From Glaciecola sp041380235 (GTDB taxonomy: Bacteria > Pseudomonadota > Gammaproteobacteria > Enterobacterales > Alteromonadaceae), in contig NZ_JBGIYY010000018.1 of the NCBI RefSeq assembly GCF_041380235.1, positions 32,545 to 96,544 on the forward strand: DNA of 64,000 nucleotides. The letters run 5' to 3'. The stretch's first letter is position 1. Every line of letters starts with the position of its first letter. Shown here piece after piece: positions 33,929 through 42,651 of this stretch. Both the position numbers and the translations under genes were made by a program. The notes beneath the pieces are model-generated. The model was not told the DNA's origin, ran no database searches, and worked only from the letters and a program-made list of their open reading frames with translations.

Positions 33929-36586
33929 TTAGAAAAAGTCGTAAGACAATCGCATACCAATTGTGCGCGGGCGGTTGCTCACGACTTTTGGTGTAAACTG
34001 TTGGGTGTCGATATAAAGCACAGCGCTCTCATCAAATAAGTTGTCGATGTAGAGTTCCGCTTTCCATTCGTCGTTGGTGATACCAAAGGCTACGTTAGCA
34101 ATCGTGTAGCTTTCCTGTACGTATCTTCCGCCTCTAAACGTATCGCCATTCGTATCGGTGTACGTCACACCCTCATATACAGCGGCTTCTTGCTGAATTG
34201 GTAAACCAGAGCCTGTGCCATAAACGAGTTGGGTGGCATCTTCAATCACATAAGCGTCCATGTTCATGCCTGCCAAACGATCACCTGTGTACGAAATCGA
34301 ACCATTTATATAGCCGGTTAAACCATTTGACAACTCATAGAAATAACGAGCGCGAATGTTGCCTGAAAAGCTAGCAGAGTATGGTAGCTCAGCGCCAACT
34401 GGAAGGGCAATACCTTCAAGCTCAGGGTTAATCGAAGTTAGTTCGGTGTCTAAGATGCTAAATGCCGCATCTACAATTAAACTGTCGGTGGCTAACCAAG
34501 TGATGTCAGCGTCTAAACCGGTAATTTCGGCATCGCCGACGTTGTCGGTAAATACCAAGAAGCTGATATTGGTGGGGTCAAAGCGTGAAGTTTGCAAATC
34601 GGTTATTTCTGAATAAAACGCCGTTGCGTTAACCCGTAATATACCGTCTAAGAAGTCACCTTTCATACCGATTTCATAATTGTCCAGAGTATCGGTAAGC
34701 GAATAAACCGGTATTCTAAAGTCAGTAAATGCGCCCTGTTGATTGGTCGCTAATCCGCCGCCCACTCGGTTGGTTACTGGCGGTCTAAAACCTTCTGAGT
34801 ATGTCGCAAACAACAATACATCGTCAGTCGCTTTCCAATCTAAAGAGAACTTCAAGATGGTATCGTCTACGGTTAGTACGCCATTATCGTCGAGTAAATC
34901 AACTTCTAACTGACCGCTGTCAATGGCAGCATTTACGGCTACTGGATCAAGTCCAACAGCAGCTAGTTCGGTAGGATCCAATGTACCAAATGCTCTTAAG
35001 CGACGGCTAACATCAACGGTGGTCGTTGAGCCTTTATAGATATCATCTATTTGATACCAGCGAGCGCCTAATGTAGCGGTAAGCGTATCGGTGATGTCGT
35101 ATTCAAACTGGCCGAATACCGCAAGTTGGTCAATACCATGCGACACGTCGTTTACAAAACTGATTTCTGATGGAAACGGGCCGCCATTGCTGTTTAAGCC
35201 TTCGCTGCCAACTGTGGTTCTGCCTAAATCAGTAAAGAAACCGAGCTCAGTATTAGCGATATTAAACAAACCGATGGTATTAACGTCTTGCTCATCATAG
35301 AAGATACCGGCGGTGATGCGCCATTCGTTCTCAAGATCGGTATTCATTCTCAATTCATGAGTAGTACGCGAGGTTTCAGTCTCTTCTTTGTAGAATTTTG
35401 TAGGGTCTAAACAACGCTCATCGGCTGGTGTGGCTGCCTCATAGTGATTACACACATAGTAAGCAGAGAACAATCCGCCGTTGGTATAGCCGGTATAATC
35501 AATAGTAGAAGTAATATCTCTATTTAAGTAACCACCGGTATATACGATATCTAGCTTGTCTAAGCGACCTTCTAAGGTCCAAGTAGTTAGGCCAAACTCA
35601 TCGTCATTATCTTCTGGCGTGAAGCGATTGGTAGAAGTTGTGCCGCCTAAATTTGGGTCGTAAGAAAACACGCCTTCAGTCTCTAGCGTTTGCTGAGTAT
35701 GCTGAACAACTAATTTCCAGTCATCATTAATAATGTAAGACAAGCCAAAACGTGCACCAGAGTAAATTGCATCGTTAAAGTCATCTTCCACTAATGAATC
35801 ATTCTTTGGAGAAACGACAGGAGTATTTTCTGGATCGCTAAGTACACCACCAGATATTCTGTCGATAACCACTGCACTGCCGATGAAACCACCTTCACCT
35901 GGCACGTTGAGAACGTTATCTATCCAACCGCCTTGTTTTGCATTGTAAGCGGCAACTCTAACTGCTAGGTCATCGGTAAGCGTAAAGTTAAAGAAGGCTT
36001 CAACTGAATTGCTGTTTTCGCCACCCTTAGTAGCCGAAAAGTCGGTATCGATTCCGGCTGAAAATCCGAAGTGATCAGGCTTTTTGGTTATTAAGCGCAC
36101 GGTACCCGACTGTGAACTTGCGCCAAACAAAGTACCCTGTGGACCAGGCAATACTTCGATACGCTCCATATCAGTGGCAAATACGTCAAGGTTACGACCC
36201 TGCATTGAAATGGGCTGCTCATCTAAATATAGGGCAACAGATGGTTGCAATGCTTGTACTGATGAAACCGAAATGTTGGTTTGTGTGGTTGCAGCACCAC
36301 GAATGTAAATTTCGTTTTGACCAGGGCCGGTGCCTTGAAAGGTGACGCTGGGTAAGAATTCAACGTAATCGTTGAAGCTATCGATACCAAGGCTCTCTAA
36401 TGCGTCGCCATCTAATGCTGTAACTGAAACAGGAACATCCTGAATAGACTCTGAGCGCTTGGTTGCGGTTACCTCAATCGTTTCGATTGACGCTTTTGCT
36501 TTCTTCGGCGTAACTGGCTCTTGAGCATATATCGCAGAAGACGCCAATGCGGCAACTACAGCGATACTTATTTTGGATTTGAGCAT
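33929..36586 (-). CDS. TonB-dependent receptor
   Basis: Outer-membrane receptor of 885 residues. A signal peptide (residues 1-21, SSAIYA-Q) is followed by a TonB box region ETIEVTATKR at about 34-43, a plug domain to about residue 170 (DVPVSVTALDGDALESLG, IYIRGAATTQTN, ERIEVLPGPQGTLFGASSQSGTVRLITKKP), and a 22-strand barrel ending in aromatic Phe (RLSYDFF). It belongs to the large ungrouped FecA/CirA-like class common in Alteromonadales and sphingomonads, and no N-terminal signalling domain is seen. The ligand is unknown; such receptors import siderophores, vitamins, oligosaccharides or lipophilic compounds. It is monocistronic, ended by a terminator. Confidence 0.93.
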   Translation of the reverse strand: MLKSKISIAVVAALASSAIYAQEPVTPKKAKASIETIEVTATKRSESIQDVPVSVTALDGDALESLGIDSFNDYVEFLPSVTFQGTGPGQNEIYIRGAATTQTNISVSSVQALQPSVALYLDEQPISMQGRNLDVFATDMERIEVLPGPQGTLFGASSQSGTVRLITKKPDHFGFSAGIDTDFSATKGGENSNSVEAFFNFTLTDDLAVRVAAYNAKQGGWIDNVLNVPGEGGFIGSAVVIDRISGGVLSDPENTPVVSPKNDSLVEDDFNDAIYSGARFGLSYIINDDWKLVVQHTQQTLETEGVFSYDPNLGGTTSTNRFTPEDNDDEFGLTTWTLEGRLDKLDIVYTGGYLNRDITSTIDYTGYTNGGLFSAYYVCNHYEAATPADERCLDPTKFYKEETETSRTTHELRMNTDLENEWRITAGIFYDEQDVNTIGLFNIANTELGFFTDLGRTTVGSEGLNSNGGPFPSEISFVNDVSHGIDQLAVFGQFEYDITDTLTATLGARWYQIDDIYKGSTTTVDVSRRLRAFGTLDPTELAAVGLDPVAVNAAIDSGQLEVDLLDDNGVLTVDDTILKFSLDWKATDDVLLFATYSEGFRPPVTNRVGGGLATNQQGAFTDFRIPVYSLTDTLDNYEIGMKGDFLDGILRVNATAFYSEITDLQTSRFDPTNISFLVFTDNVGDAEITGLDADITWLATDSLIVDAAFSILDTELTSINPELEGIALPVGAELPYSASFSGNIRARYFYELSNGLTGYINGSISYTGDRLAGMNMDAYVIEDATQLVYGTGSGLPIQQEAAVYEGVTYTDTNGDTFRGGRYVQESYTIANVAFGITNDEWKAELYIDNLFDESAVLYIDTQQFTPKVVSNRPRTIGMRLSYDFF

Positions 36587-36876
36587 GAAAATGTTTACCT
36601 CTAAGACTATTTAAGTGTTGTTTAATTTAAATGTGTTGTTGCTATTTTGACTGCTAACTTAGTGTAAAAAGAAGCAAATTACATCGTATACTAATTATGT
36701 TGGGAGGTATTTTAACTGCTTTTTGGCGAATAATCAGCTTTATATCCATATTTAAGCAAATAAGTACTAAATATATAAGTCGTAAACGAAACATTCGTGT
36801 TGGTAGGGTTAGTAATTTTTTGCTAAGTGAGTTAACCTCCTCATAATTTTTTAAAGACAACAAAGGTAGCTATTGC

Positions 36877-38847
36877 GTGCAGTTAAGTAATGCCAATTCA
36901 CCGTTAAACAAACAAGTTTTTATACCGGCATCAGTGCTTATCTTTTTGCTATTGGGTTTTGCTGTCTTTTGGCCAAACTTGGCGAATGAAGTGTTTCAGG
37001 TTATGCAAAGCTCGATTGTTAAAAACGGCAGTTGGTTTTATGTGCTGAGTGTGGCGATAATTTTAGTATCTGTGCTTTATTTAGGGTTTTCGCGCTACGG
37101 AAAGATACGTTTAGGGCCTGATCATGCTTTGCCAGATTACTCACTATTGACGTGGCTCTCTATGTTGTTTGCAGCCGGCATGGGCATCGGTTTGATGTTT
37201 TTTGGCGTCGCAGAGCCGGTTATGCATTACCTAGCGCCACCCACCGCCGATCCGCAAACCACAGAAGCGGTAAGAGAGGCAATGAAAACCACGTTTTTCC
37301 ATTGGGGCTTTCATGCATGGGCGATATATGCAGTTGTTGCACTTATCCTTGCCTATTTTAGTTTTAGACATAATTTACCCCTGACTATGCGTTCGGCGCT
37401 ATACCCTATCATTGGCGATCGAATTTATGGCTGGGCAGGACATGCGGTAGATATATTTGCCGTGATCAGTACGATTTTTGGTGTGGCGACTTCTCTAGGT
37501 TTAGGCGCTGCACAAATTAATAGCGGATTGAATTACTTAACTGGTCTAGAGGTAAGTTCCTTTCATCAGATACTGTTAATGATCGGCATTATTGCAGTGG
37601 CGATAGTATCGGTTGTATCTGGCTTAGATAAAGGGATACGCAGACTCTCAGAAGCGAATATGATCTTAGCCGTTGGTTTGCTAGTGTTCATTTTACTGTT
37701 GGGGCCGACCGTCTTTTTACTCAAGGCTTATTTGCAAAACACCGGTGCATATCTATCTGATATTGTTCGAAATACCTTTAATCTATTTGCATACGAGCAA
37801 ACAGATTGGTTTGGCGGATGGACTATTTTTTATTGGGGCTGGTGGATTGCATGGGCACCCTTTGTAGGATTGTTTATTGCGCGCATTTCTCGCGGTCGCA
37901 CCATTCGCGAGTTCGTGCTGGGTGTTTTATTGATCCCAACGGCGTTTACCCTATTGTGGATGACCGTGTTCGGTAACTCTGCGATTGAGTTCATTGTTGC
38001 AGATCAACAGCTTGGCTTGAGCAATATGGTCAATGAAGACACCTCTGCTGCGTTATTCTTATTTTTTGAATATTTACCGATGACCGAAGTGTTGTCTGCA
38101 ATTGCAATCGCTATGGTCGTTATATTTTTTGTGACCTCATGCGATTCCGGTGCAATGGTCGTAGATATGCTCTGCTCACACGGTAAAAACGATACACCGG
38201 TTTGGCAGCGTATTTATTGGGCACTTGGCGTTGGCGTGGTCGCGGCGATACTGTTAGCCGCTGGTGGATTGAATGCTTTGCAAACAATGACGATTGCTTC
38301 AGCCCTGCCATTTGCGCTAATAATATTACTTTCATTGGTGGGGCTCATAAAAGCCCTTCGAGTTGATGAGTATAAACGCGAGTCTTTGCTAATCAATGTA
38401 TCCCCAGCATACCCAGTTGAGCATGCCAGCAGTTGGCAAGAAAGGCTGCAAAATATTGTCAATTTTCCAAATAAAGCAGCAGTGCAAAAATATCAACAAA
38501 CAATCGTGAAGCCCGCATTCGAATCAGTTGTAAAAGAGCTTGGTGTGCATAGTATAGACGCTGAGATATTAAACAATCCGAATGGCCTTGAGTTGTTAGT
38601 GCGCTTGGGTGAAGAGCATGATTTCGTATATGGAGTGCATAGGCGTAAACACGCTCAGCCGGAATTTTTAGGCGCTGATCAGGAAACTATAGACGGCGAC
38701 GAAGAACACATTTATTATCGGGCCGAAGTGCATCTTCGCGAGGGTGGGCAAGACTACGACATAATGGGCTGGTCTAAAAATGCGGTGATTAATGATGTCA
38801 TTGATCAGTATCACAAGCATCAGCACTTTCTGCACCTTTTAAGATAG
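36877..38847 (+). CDS. betT: BCCT-family transporter, BetT-like choline/betaine uptake
   Basis: Sodium- or proton-coupled transporter of 656 residues with twelve membrane segments to about residue 500. The family block FYWGWWIAWAPFVGLFIARISRGRTIREFV contains the substrate-cage tryptophans, and GMGIGLMFFGVAEPVMHY and TSCDSGAMVVDML are also typical. A cytoplasmic C-terminal domain (about 520-656; PAFESVVKELGVHSIDAEI to DYDIMGWSKNAVINDVIDQYHKHQHFLHLL) matches the long tail of BetT choline transporters, which senses osmotic state. The start is GTG with AAGG ten bases upstream. A MarR gene follows by 28 bases. betA, betB and betI are not nearby, so choline, betaine or carnitine are all possible. 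Confidence 0.88.
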   Translation: MQLSNANSPLNKQVFIPASVLIFLLLGFAVFWPNLANEVFQVMQSSIVKNGSWFYVLSVAIILVSVLYLGFSRYGKIRLGPDHALPDYSLLTWLSMLFAAGMGIGLMFFGVAEPVMHYLAPPTADPQTTEAVREAMKTTFFHWGFHAWAIYAVVALILAYFSFRHNLPLTMRSALYPIIGDRIYGWAGHAVDIFAVISTIFGVATSLGLGAAQINSGLNYLTGLEVSSFHQILLMIGIIAVAIVSVVSGLDKGIRRLSEANMILAVGLLVFILLLGPTVFLLKAYLQNTGAYLSDIVRNTFNLFAYEQTDWFGGWTIFYWGWWIAWAPFVGLFIARISRGRTIREFVLGVLLIPTAFTLLWMTVFGNSAIEFIVADQQLGLSNMVNEDTSAALFLFFEYLPMTEVLSAIAIAMVVIFFVTSCDSGAMVVDMLCSHGKNDTPVWQRIYWALGVGVVAAILLAAGGLNALQTMTIASALPFALIILLSLVGLIKALRVDEYKRESLLINVSPAYPVEHASSWQERLQNIVNFPNKAAVQKYQQTIVKPAFESVVKELGVHSIDAEILNNPNGLELLVRLGEEHDFVYGVHRRKHAQPEFLGADQETIDGDEEHIYYRAEVHLREGGQDYDIMGWSKNAVINDVIDQYHKHQHFLHLLR

Positions 38848-38875
38848 CATTGCACGCGCAGACAGTGGAGGCCTA

Positions 38876-39352
38876 ATGCAAAAAGACGAAGAACTATTAA
38901 TTGCCCTTAGGAGGGTGATACGCGCAATTGATTTAAGATCAAGGCAGCTCAACAAAGAAGCTGGCTTGACTGGGCCGCAACTGTTAGTGATGCAAAACAT
39001 TGGTAAAGCGCCAGGCGTAATGGTTAGGCAGATTGCCGAAAATATAAATTTGAGCCCTGCGACAGTTACCAGTATTTTAGACCGGCTTGAACTTAAAGAG
39101 TTAGTAGATAGAGTTCGCAGTACTGAAGATAAGCGCCGGGTTGGCGTTTTCTTAACAGCGCATGGTCAGGAGATGCTAGCGCGGGCGCCGCTTCCGTTTC
39201 AAGAGCATTTTATTAATCGGTTTAGTCAATTAGCACAATGGGAACAGAGCCAGATGGTGGCAACCATGCAACGTATAGCGAGCATGATGGATGCCGAACA
39301 TATTGACGCATCACCGGTGCTAGAGGTGGGAAATATAGCAGAGAAGCTATAA
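38876..39352 (+). CDS. MarR-family transcriptional regulator
   Basis: Winged-helix DNA-binding protein of 158 residues. The recognition region is ISLSPATVTSILDRLELKELVDRVRS-like NINLSPATVTSILDRLE followed by the wing DRVRSTEDKRRVGVFLTAHG, the MarR signature DxRxxxxxLT in the form EDKRRVGVFLT. GGAGG precedes the ATG. It follows betT by 28 bases on the same strand, so it is probably co-transcribed and may control the transporter operon. The ligand is not evident. Confidence 0.9.
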   Translation: MQKDEELLIALRRVIRAIDLRSRQLNKEAGLTGPQLLVMQNIGKAPGVMVRQIAENINLSPATVTSILDRLELKELVDRVRSTEDKRRVGVFLTAHGQEMLARAPLPFQEHFINRFSQLAQWEQSQMVATMQRIASMMDAEHIDASPVLEVGNIAEKL

Positions 39353-39372
39353 GAAACGAGCCATTGCTTTTG

Positions 39373-40398
39373 CTAGCTGTCGCGGTCGATAGCGATGTCA
39401 GCAAGGCTCAATAGTGCGTCTTTATAAATTGACTCAGGTAATATTGCGATGGCGGCCTTTGCCTTGTTTGCCTCAACTATCGCCAGCTGCCGAGTGTATT
39501 CAATTGAACCGTTTTTATTCATTATTTCAGTTATTTGTTGCAAATGTTCAAGGCCATTAGCGTTTTCGATTGCACATTTGATTAGCGCCGCTTCCTCCTC
39601 AGAACCATTCCACATTGCATGCAGCAGTGGTAACGTTGGTTTACCTTCTGCAAGGTCGTCACCAGCTTGTTTACCCATTTTATCGCTTTGAGCCGTATAA
39701 TCGAGCACATCATCGATAAGCTGAAACGCCGTTCCTAAATGTTTACCATAGTGCTGCATGGCAACTTCAACATCTTGGCGCTGAGCGGTCAATACTGCCG
39801 CTAATTGGGTAGCCGCCTCAAACAATCGAGCGGTTTTGCTGTAGATAACTTCTAGATATTTCGCTTCGGTGATATTCGGGTCGTTGCAGTTCATTAACTG
39901 CATTACCTCGCCTTGGGCAATACGATTGGTGGCGTCGGATAATATTTCCATCACCCGCATACGCTTTAAATTGACCATCATTTGAAAGGCGCGAGAGTAT
40001 AAAAAATCACCAACTAACACGCTTGCTTGATTTCCAAACAGCTCATTTGCAGTTTCTCGGCCACGGCGCATGGTCGACTCATCAACCACGTCATCGTGCA
40101 ATAGGGTGGCTGTATGAATGAACTCGATGATCGCCGCAAGCGAATGATGTTCGTCGGTTTGGATGTTCAATGCACGCGCTGCCAATACGGTTAAAAGAGG
40201 CCGTAAGCGCTTGCCACCGCTGTTTACGATGTAAAATCCAAGTTGATCGATTAGTGCGACATCTGAATTAACCTGCTGCTGAATCAACTGATTGACAGCT
40301 TTCATGTCGCTATTTGAAAGTTTGTGAATATTATCTAAATCCAAACTAAACCCGTACTTCGTTGTTGGTAATTGCGAATAAGAACAATATTGTGACAT
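39373..40398 (-). CDS. ispB: Octaprenyl diphosphate synthase
   Basis: Trans-polyprenyl synthase that builds the ubiquinone/menaquinone side chain from FPP and IPP. The two aspartate-rich motifs are HTATLLHDDVVDESTMRRG (first, DDxxD) and AFQLIDDVLDYT (second), with GGKRLRP for IPP binding and LPLLHAMWNG. The coordinates give 341 residues; family alignments begin at a TTG 18 codons in (LDLDNIHKLSNSDM), so a start near 40344 giving 323 residues is quite likely, although neither start has a strong ribosome binding site. It is divergent from rplU-rpmA, the standard arrangement. Confidence 0.95.
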   Translation of the reverse strand: MSQYCSYSQLPTTKYGFSLDLDNIHKLSNSDMKAVNQLIQQQVNSDVALIDQLGFYIVNSGGKRLRPLLTVLAARALNIQTDEHHSLAAIIEFIHTATLLHDDVVDESTMRRGRETANELFGNQASVLVGDFLYSRAFQMMVNLKRMRVMEILSDATNRIAQGEVMQLMNCNDPNITEAKYLEVIYSKTARLFEAATQLAAVLTAQRQDVEVAMQHYGKHLGTAFQLIDDVLDYTAQSDKMGKQAGDDLAEGKPTLPLLHAMWNGSEEEAALIKCAIENANGLEHLQQITEIMNKNGSIEYTRQLAIVEANKAKAAIAILPESIYKDALLSLADIAIDRDS

Positions 40399-40507
40399 TT
40401 ATCAAACTGTTCGGCTACTAATATGGGCGCAGTGTGAAGTTTTATGGTAATTTAGCGCCTTGAATAAAATATATTCAAATTAATCGCGATTTATGCACAG
40501 ATAAGGC

Positions 40508-40536
40508 TTGTCACAAGTCCTAACTTTACGTACAAT
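40508..40536 (+). promoter_or_regulatory. Promoter of rplU-rpmA
   Basis: TTGTCA (40508-40513) and TACAAT (40531-40536) are exactly 17 bases apart, followed by the GC-rich discriminator TCGCGCCC. This is the pattern of a strong growth-rate-controlled ribosomal protein promoter. Transcription would begin near 40543, leaving a leader of about 46 bases. Confidence 0.82.
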
Positions 40537-40588
40537 TCGCGCCCTGTTTTTTGAATTGAGCGCTATTGTGCGCAGAGCGGAGAGAATT

Positions 40589-40900
40589 ATGTACGCGGTT
40601 TTCCAAAGTGGTGGTAAACAACACCGTGTGGCCGAAGGCCAAACCGTTCGTCTTGAAAAAATCGAACTAGCGCCGGGTGATGCGGTAACGTTTGATGACA
40701 TCTTGATGGTTAGTAATGGTGAAGATATAAAAATCGGTACACCTTACGTAAGTGGCGGCAAAGTAACTGCTGAAGTAGTTACACATGGTCGTGGTGAGAA
40801 GATTAAAATTGTAAAGTTCCGTCGTCGCAAGCATTCACGCTCAACGACTGGACATCGGCAGTGGTTCACGGAAGTGAAAATCACTGGTATTCAGGCTTAA
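40589..40900 (+). CDS. rplU: 50S ribosomal protein L21
   Basis: Ribosomal protein of exactly 103 residues, as in E. coli, starting MYAVFQSGGKQHRV and containing KIGTPYV, KFRRRKHSRSTTGHRQWFTEVKI. The ATG at 40589 has GGAGAG upstream; the frame is open further upstream only because it runs through the promoter. L21 binds 23S rRNA with L20. It is 15 bases ahead of rpmA in a two-gene unit ended by a strong terminator. Confidence 0.98.
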   Translation: MYAVFQSGGKQHRVAEGQTVRLEKIELAPGDAVTFDDILMVSNGEDIKIGTPYVSGGKVTAEVVTHGRGEKIKIVKFRRRKHSRSTTGHRQWFTEVKITGIQA

Positions 40901-40915
40901 GTAGGAGACGAACAC

Positions 40916-41173
40916 ATGGCACATAAAAAGGCTGGTGGTAGTACTAAAAACGGTCGCGATTCAGTATCTAAACGTCTAGGCGTTAAGCGTTTCGGTGGCC
41001 AAGCTGTATTAGCAGGCAACATTATTGTTCGTCAGCGTGGAACCAAGTTCCATGCAGGTGACAACATGGGCATTGGTAAAGACCATACTTTGTTTGCCTT
41101 AGCAGACGGTAAAGTACAGTTCGACATCAAAGGTCCAAAAAACCGTAAATATGTAAGCATCGTTGCTGAATAA
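40916..41173 (+). CDS. rpmA: 50S ribosomal protein L27
   Basis: Ribosomal protein of 85 residues starting MAHKKAGGSTKNGRDSVSKR, whose N-terminal tail reaches the peptidyl transferase centre. VKRFGGQAVLAGNIIVRQRGTKFH is the family signature. The N-terminus begins directly with the AHKKAGG tail, so no protease-cleaved extension as in Firmicutes. TAGGAG is upstream of the ATG. It follows rplU by 15 bases. Confidence 0.98.
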   Translation: MAHKKAGGSTKNGRDSVSKRLGVKRFGGQAVLAGNIIVRQRGTKFHAGDNMGIGKDHTLFALADGKVQFDIKGPKNRKYVSIVAE

Positions 41174-41193
41174 ATCTATTTGGATTGATTGCG

Positions 41194-41220
41194 AAAACCC
41201 CGCTTGTGCGGGGTTTTTTT
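41194..41220 (+). terminator. Intrinsic terminator of rplU-rpmA
   Basis: Stem AAAACCCCGC (41194-41203) and GCGGGGTTTT (41208-41217) with a TTGT tetraloop, followed by more T. It separates the ribosomal protein unit from obgE. Confidence 0.92.
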
Positions 41221-41331
41221 TGCTCTCAAGGTTTTTTTTTCCTAAATATTATGGCATCAAAGTAAGAAACGGATTTTGCGTATTTAAGCAGTTTTTAGTA
41301 GGCTAAGATTTGGCCACACGAGTGTATAGAA

Positions 41332-42498
41332 ATGAAATTTGTAGATGAAGCAGAAATACGCGTCGAAGCAGGCGATGGCGGCAACGGTACCGTTGGTTTT
41401 AGGCGTGAAAAATATATTCCTAAAGGCGGACCTGATGGCGGCGATGGCGGCGATGGCGGGAGTGTATTTCTTGAAGCTGACGAAAATTTAAATACCCTTA
41501 TTGACTATCGCTTTGAACGTTTTCATCGTGCTGAGCGCGGGCAAAACGGGCAAGGCAGCGACTGCACCGGGCGTAAAGGTGAAGACTTGATGTTAAAAGT
41601 GCCCGTGGGTACTCGTGCTACCGACAGCGAAACTCTTGAAGTGCTGGGCGATTTAACCAAACACGGCCAGCTATTGAAAGTGGCTCAGGGCGGCTTTCAT
41701 GGTCTGGGTAACGCGCGTTTTAAGACCAGCACTAACCGAGCGCCCCGTCAAAAAACAAACGGCAGCCCCGGCGAAATTAGAATGCTTAGTTTAGAGCTAA
41801 TGCTATTAGCGGATGTAGGTTTGTTAGGCCTGCCAAATGCCGGAAAATCAACTTTTATTCGCTCGGTATCTGCAGCAAAACCGAAGGTGGCAGATTATCC
41901 TTTTACTACCTTAGTTCCTAACCTTGGCGTTGTTCGTTTAGACTCACAAGCCAGCTTTGTAATAGCAGATATCCCAGGTTTGATTGCAGGAGCCTCAGAA
42001 GGTGCAGGTTTAGGTATCCAGTTTTTACGTCATCTTGAACGGTGCAGAGTGTTATTGCATTTAGTTGATATCATGCCGGCTGACAATTCTGACCCAGTCG
42101 AAAATGCGCTAACTATCATCAACGAGCTTGAGACGTATAATCCTAAATTAGCGGCCAAGCCTCGTTGGTTGGTATTTAATAAAGTCGACCTTATGCTTGA
42201 AGAAGAAGCCGAACAGCTCTGCAGTGATATTGCAGAGCAGATGGGTTGGGACGACGACTATTATCAAATATCGGCCTTTCAGAAAATGGGCACTAGCGAG
42301 ATTTGCCAGGACATCATGACTTTCTTAGAAAGTTTGCCGCCCGAAGATTTTGCCGCAGCAGACGATGACGATATGGCCTTTAAGTGGGATACACCGCCTA
42401 AAAAACCCTTCGCTCAAGCGCCAAGTGATGAAGATTTTGATGACGACGATGATGACGAAGAAGATGATCATCCAAATGTGGTCTATACTAATGAGTAA
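41332..42498 (+). CDS. obgE: Obg/CgtA GTPase
   Basis: Essential GTPase of 388 residues involved in 50S assembly and the stringent response. The N-terminal Obg fold holds the glycine-rich repeats (GDGGNGTVGFRREKYIPKGG and GGDGGDGG). The G domain has G1 GLPNAGKST near residue 167, G2 TTLVPNLG, G3 DIPGLI and G4 NKVDL. The C-terminal tail is strongly acidic (DEDFDDDDDDEEDD). The usual rplU-rpmA-obgE order is kept, but a terminator separates it from rpmA, so it has its own promoter in the 158-base gap. Confidence 0.97.
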   Translation: MKFVDEAEIRVEAGDGGNGTVGFRREKYIPKGGPDGGDGGDGGSVFLEADENLNTLIDYRFERFHRAERGQNGQGSDCTGRKGEDLMLKVPVGTRATDSETLEVLGDLTKHGQLLKVAQGGFHGLGNARFKTSTNRAPRQKTNGSPGEIRMLSLELMLLADVGLLGLPNAGKSTFIRSVSAAKPKVADYPFTTLVPNLGVVRLDSQASFVIADIPGLIAGASEGAGLGIQFLRHLERCRVLLHLVDIMPADNSDPVENALTIINELETYNPKLAAKPRWLVFNKVDLMLEEEAEQLCSDIAEQMGWDDDYYQISAFQKMGTSEICQDIMTFLESLPPEDFAAADDDDMAFKWDTPPKKPFAQAPSDEDFDDDDDDEEDDHPNVVYTNE

Positions 42499-42527
42499 CT
42501 GACTAAAAAGTTACATAAATTTAATCT

Positions 42528-42580
42528 AAAAAAGGGGTGTAAATTGGCATGAAAGTGATCAATATGCACTCCTTTTTTGT
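42528..42580 (+). terminator. Candidate terminator after obgE
   Basis: AAAAAAGGGGTG (42528-42539) can pair over all 12 bases with CACTCCTTTTTT (42567-42578), with one G-U pair, and the 3' arm is T-rich. The loop of 27 bases is long, which lowers confidence. It would separate obgE from the RND efflux genes. Confidence 0.5.
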
Positions 42581-42651
42581 TATATATCTACCAAAGCTAT
42601 TTACGTTTATTTAATAACGTGGGAATCCAATACCATATGTCCAGGCTAATC

